A stretch of 64,000 bases of DNA from CAKZQX01 sp034436755 (GTDB lineage: Bacteria > Chloroflexota > Chloroflexia > Chloroflexales > Chloroflexaceae). Positions 62,459 through 64,000 of the stretch are shown piece by piece. The stretch is from the NCBI GenBank assembly GCA_034436755.1, contig DAOTVB010000105.1, positions 1-64,000 on the forward strand. Reading direction: 5' to 3'. A program made the position numbers and the translations under genes. The notes below the pieces were generated by a model. That model searched no databases. It saw nothing but the letters and a program-made list of their open reading frames with translations, and was not told the DNA's origin. Position 1 is the first letter of the stretch, and each line of letters begins with the position of its first letter.

Positions 62459-62741
62459 CGGCCAGCGCGGTGAGGGGGCGGATGGGACCATAACGCCGGA
62501 CCAGATCATCCGTGCGAATGCCGGTGCGGGCGTGGCGCAGATCCTGCAACGCGGCCTGCGTAGCGGCATCCAGGCTGAAGTAGGTGACGCGTACCGTGCG
62601 CTGATGGATGAGCGCGGCACGCAGCCGGGCCAGCCGCTCGTCGGCGGAACAGCCGCGCGGCAGGGAAATGCGGTTATGCCGCGCAATCAGGCGCTGAAGC
62701 GTGGCTGGGGCCTGCCACAAATACCGTGCCCAACGATTCAT
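62385..62741 (-). CDS. Hypothetical protein (118 aa) with repeat-encoded C-terminus
   Basis: The N-terminal 92 residues form an Arg-rich helical protein (MNRWARYLWQAPATLQRLIA, GCSADERLARLRAALIHQRT, DLRHARTGIRTDDLVRRYGP). The last 25 residues (RRTTDSGRQSADGSQRSAV...) are translated from the CTGACCG heptamer array and end at a TAG inside it. The ATG at 62739-62741 has GGAGGATC upstream, a strong site. It is not a family I recognise. Because the repeat step is 7 bases, gain or loss of one unit would change the reading frame of the tail. Confidence 0.68.
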   Translation of the reverse strand: MNRWARYLWQAPATLQRLIARHNRISLPRGCSADERLARLRAALIHQRTVRVTYFSLDAATQAALQDLRHARTGIRTDDLVRRYGPIRPLTALAGRRRTTDSGRQSADGSQRSAVGGR

Positions 62742-62774
62742 ACGATCCTCCGCTTGACCCGGGGGCCACTGGTA

Positions 62775-62783
62775 TGCTAAACT
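62775..62783 (+). promoter_or_regulatory. Extended -10-like element for a small plus-strand transcript
   Basis: TGC followed by TAAACT, 40 bases before the small ORF at 62823. Weak by itself; supported by the terminator at 62963-63001. Confidence 0.3.
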
Positions 62784-62822
62784 GGCGGGAGATACGTCCA
62801 TGATAGCGAAGATCGGCCAGGT

Positions 62823-62984
62823 ATGCAAGATGACCCGACCGATATCCGACACCCGACACCCCCGCCCGTGCGCAGCCCAATGCCGCCGCCGGGCGTTGCC
62901 GGTGGTGCGGGTGGGTCAGAGGAAATGCCCCGTTGCGAAGCATCCTCCAAACATTTTGTCAAGAGCGGTCTGCCAATGCGGTAG
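62823..62984 (+). CDS. Possible 53-residue small protein
   Basis: ATG at 62823 reads MQDDPTDIRHPTPPPVRSP, a Pro/Gly-rich stretch, then EEMPRCEASSKHFVKSGLPMR and stops at TAG (62982-62984). The ribosome site is weak (CCAGG). The stop lies inside the stem of a good intrinsic terminator, and a -10-like element lies 40 bases upstream, so a short transcript here is likely even if the peptide is not real. It is divergent from the 118-residue gene. It could instead be the remnant of a longer gene, or a non-coding RNA. Confidence 0.35.
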   Translation: MQDDPTDIRHPTPPPVRSPMPPPGVAGGAGGSEEMPRCEASSKHFVKSGLPMR

Positions 62985-63001
62985 GCCGCTCTTCCATTTT
63001 T
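62963..63001 (+). terminator. Intrinsic terminator on the plus strand
   Basis: A stem gagcggtctgcc / ggtaggccgctc (12 bp with two G-U pairs), loop AATGC, followed by TTCCATTTTT. No plus-strand gene other than the 53-codon ORF precedes it after pcs and its own terminator. Confidence 0.68.
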
Positions 63002-63358
63002 CGGCATTGGACTGCCGTCCGTCCGTTCTCTCCGTCCGTTTGACGACCAACATGGTGATCTGATTCTGGTGCAATCCTGAATTTGGGCACAGGGACACAT
63101 GCCTCCGCTCATGCGAGAGAGTTCTGCATGGCTCCTGCTGGGAATGGTGCGTCCAGCAGCAACCGGGTGCCCGGTCCTCTCCCGGCGGGTGCGATGGTCC
63201 ATGGGAACCCATTCCATCCGCCGGCCCACAATCCTAGTATATATACGGTGTCTTCCCACCACTATCCGCTGCGTGGTCTGCCGCCGCATGGAGATGCTCA
63301 TTGGCATCAGGCTCAGCACCAGGCTACAGGAACGGCCTCGAACGGCCACGGGGGGGAA
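63002..63358. other. Gap between the small transcript and the transposase remnant
   Basis: Frames cross this stretch on both strands, but none has a ribosome site or recognisable family sequence. It may be the lost 3' part of the transposase, but I could not identify transposase sequence in any frame. Confidence 0.4.
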
Positions 63359-63453
63359 TAATGGAGAATTGAGAATGGAAAATGGAGAATGGAACACCGG
63401 GCGTGTGCATGCGTTCAATTCTACATTCTGCATTCTGCATTCTGCATTCTTTT
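63359..63453. repeat. About 90-bp hairpin-type element, copy 1
   Basis: The left half is GAGAATG-type heptamers (AATGGAGAATTGAGAATGGA...), the centre GGAACACCGGGCGTGTGCATGCGTTC, and the right half GCATTCT heptamers, imperfectly complementary to the left. Nearly identical (about 5 differences) to the copy at 63759. On the minus strand it joins the transposase fragment after its GVGDI codons. Confidence 0.88.
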
Positions 63454-64000
63454 GATGTCGCCCACGCCCCGGTTGCGGGCGCGCACATAGACCCGCGCGG
63501 TGGCCGGGTTATGCCGGCTTGCCAGAAAGCCCATCTGGAAGAGCGTCACCCGCAGGTAGGGCGAGCCGCGCCGCGAGATCGGGCCGTGGTACCGGCCATT
63601 GCCCGAATCGCTGATGATCGGGTCGTAGCCGGCATAGGACCAGAGCTGATTGGCGCTGGGGAAGCGCGTCACATCGCCGCCGATGCCCGCCAGATAGCGG
63701 GCGGCCAGCAGCGCACTCATACCGGGGATGGTCGCCAGCACCTGCCCGGCGGGGAAACAATGGAGAATTGAGAATGGACAAGGGAGAATGGAACACCGGG
63801 CGTGTGCATGCGTTCAATTCTGCATTCTGCATTCTGCATTCTGCATTATTTCGCGGGTGGGTGTCCACCAGATGGAGGAGCGGCGGCAGGTCGGGGTGGG
63901 CCGCCTGGTAGCGCCGCTGGTTGCCCAGCGCGCCGGGCCAGAGCCGATCCAGCGTGCGGAGCAGGTCCACCTGGAGGCGGAACTGCTGTTTGGCCAGGCG
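63454..64000 (-). pseudogene. IS110/IS116-type transposase, interrupted and incomplete
   Basis: On the minus strand, from the window edge: FRLQVDLLRTLDRLWPGALG then YQAAHPDLPPLLHLVDTHPR (linker/coiled part). After an inserted repeat (63759-63850) the frame resumes with GQVLATIPGMSALLAARYLAGIGG, LWSYAGYDPIISDSGNGRYHG and ISRRGSPYLRVTLFQMGFLASRHNP, the C-terminal transposase_20 domain of IS110-family DEDD recombinases. The helix-hairpin-helix start (IPGMSALLAA), the GxxP(x)xxxSG-like region and the RRGSPYLR motif are typical. A second repeat copy replaces the end. The gene is broken by the two insertions and truncated by the window, so it is inactive as seen. Confidence 0.85.
63759..63850. repeat. 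About 90-bp hairpin-type element, copy 2 (inside the transposase gene)
   Basis: Same orientation and sequence as the copy at 63359. It splits the transposase reading frame between THPR and GQVLATIPG. This is the clearest sign in the window that the heptamer-bounded element moves or is copied. Confidence 0.9.

Noticed and set aside
62777..63433. 218-codon minus-strand frame as the transposase C-terminus
   Set aside because: The frame enters through the repeat element and its sequence (Arg/Ser-rich, no catalytic motif) does not resemble the end of an IS110 transposase.

Overview
The window reads as a chromosomal segment of a member of the Chloroflexota, most likely a filamentous anoxygenic phototroph of the Chloroflexales. 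The best evidence is a 1,876-residue, three-domain propionyl-CoA synthase (56625-62255), the signature enzyme of the 3-hydroxypropionate bi-cycle. A MalT-like LuxR regulator, a PucR regulator, Uma2-family genes and many G+C-rich intergenic repeats fit the same group. No rRNA, tRNA, CRISPR array or prophage was seen.

Layout. 1-7.6 kb: on the minus strand, an MFS exporter / CPBP protease operon running into a gene cut by the window edge, a large MalT-like regulator, an antitoxin relic and a patatin-like lipase. 7.7-15 kb: App1-like phosphatase, sucrose phosphorylase-type GH13 enzyme, secreted alpha/beta-hydrolase and a second GH13 amylase. 15.6-25.6 kb: PucR regulator, LCP cell-wall protein, two Uma2 proteins, a Ser/Thr kinase fused to an RDD membrane domain, an acetylornithine-type aminotransferase and an Ppx/GppA phosphatase. 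25.9-28 kb: DUF3618-like membrane protein and a trehalose synthase-like GH13 enzyme. 28.2-33.9 kb: a complete mrpABCDEFG Na+/H+ antiporter operon, convergent with clpB (33.9-36.5 kb). 37-41 kb: small stress-type protein, GNAT, an orphan ABC-2 permease behind a leader-peptide/terminator attenuator, DUF2087 protein and rpe. 41.5-46.8 kb: a two-gene phosphorelay (hybrid histidine kinase and REC-GAF-GGDEF protein). 46.7-49 kb: larB-larC. 49-56 kb: PD-(D/E)XK-like protein, pgi, gamma-carbonic anhydrase, a six-repeat secreted protein and a RimJ-type GNAT. 56.6-62.3 kb: pcs. 62.4-64 kb: a small gene and an IS110-type transposase broken by two copies of one short element.

Functionally the window mixes central carbon metabolism (pcs, pgi, rpe, carbonic anhydrase, three alpha-glucan/sucrose enzymes), ion and protein homeostasis (Mrp, ClpB) and signalling (kinases, diguanylate cyclase, PucR, MalT-like).

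The least ordinary content is intergenic. (i) Arrays of 7-bp repeats of many different sequences sit at gene ends, and several genes take their stop codon from inside the array. (ii) Two MITE-like inverted-repeat families are present, one copy nested in another. (iii) A 23-codon leader ORF plus intrinsic terminator lies in front of an ABC permease with no ATPase partner. (iv) An extended -10 hexamer (TGN-TATRAT and close variants) recurs in front of many of the genes.
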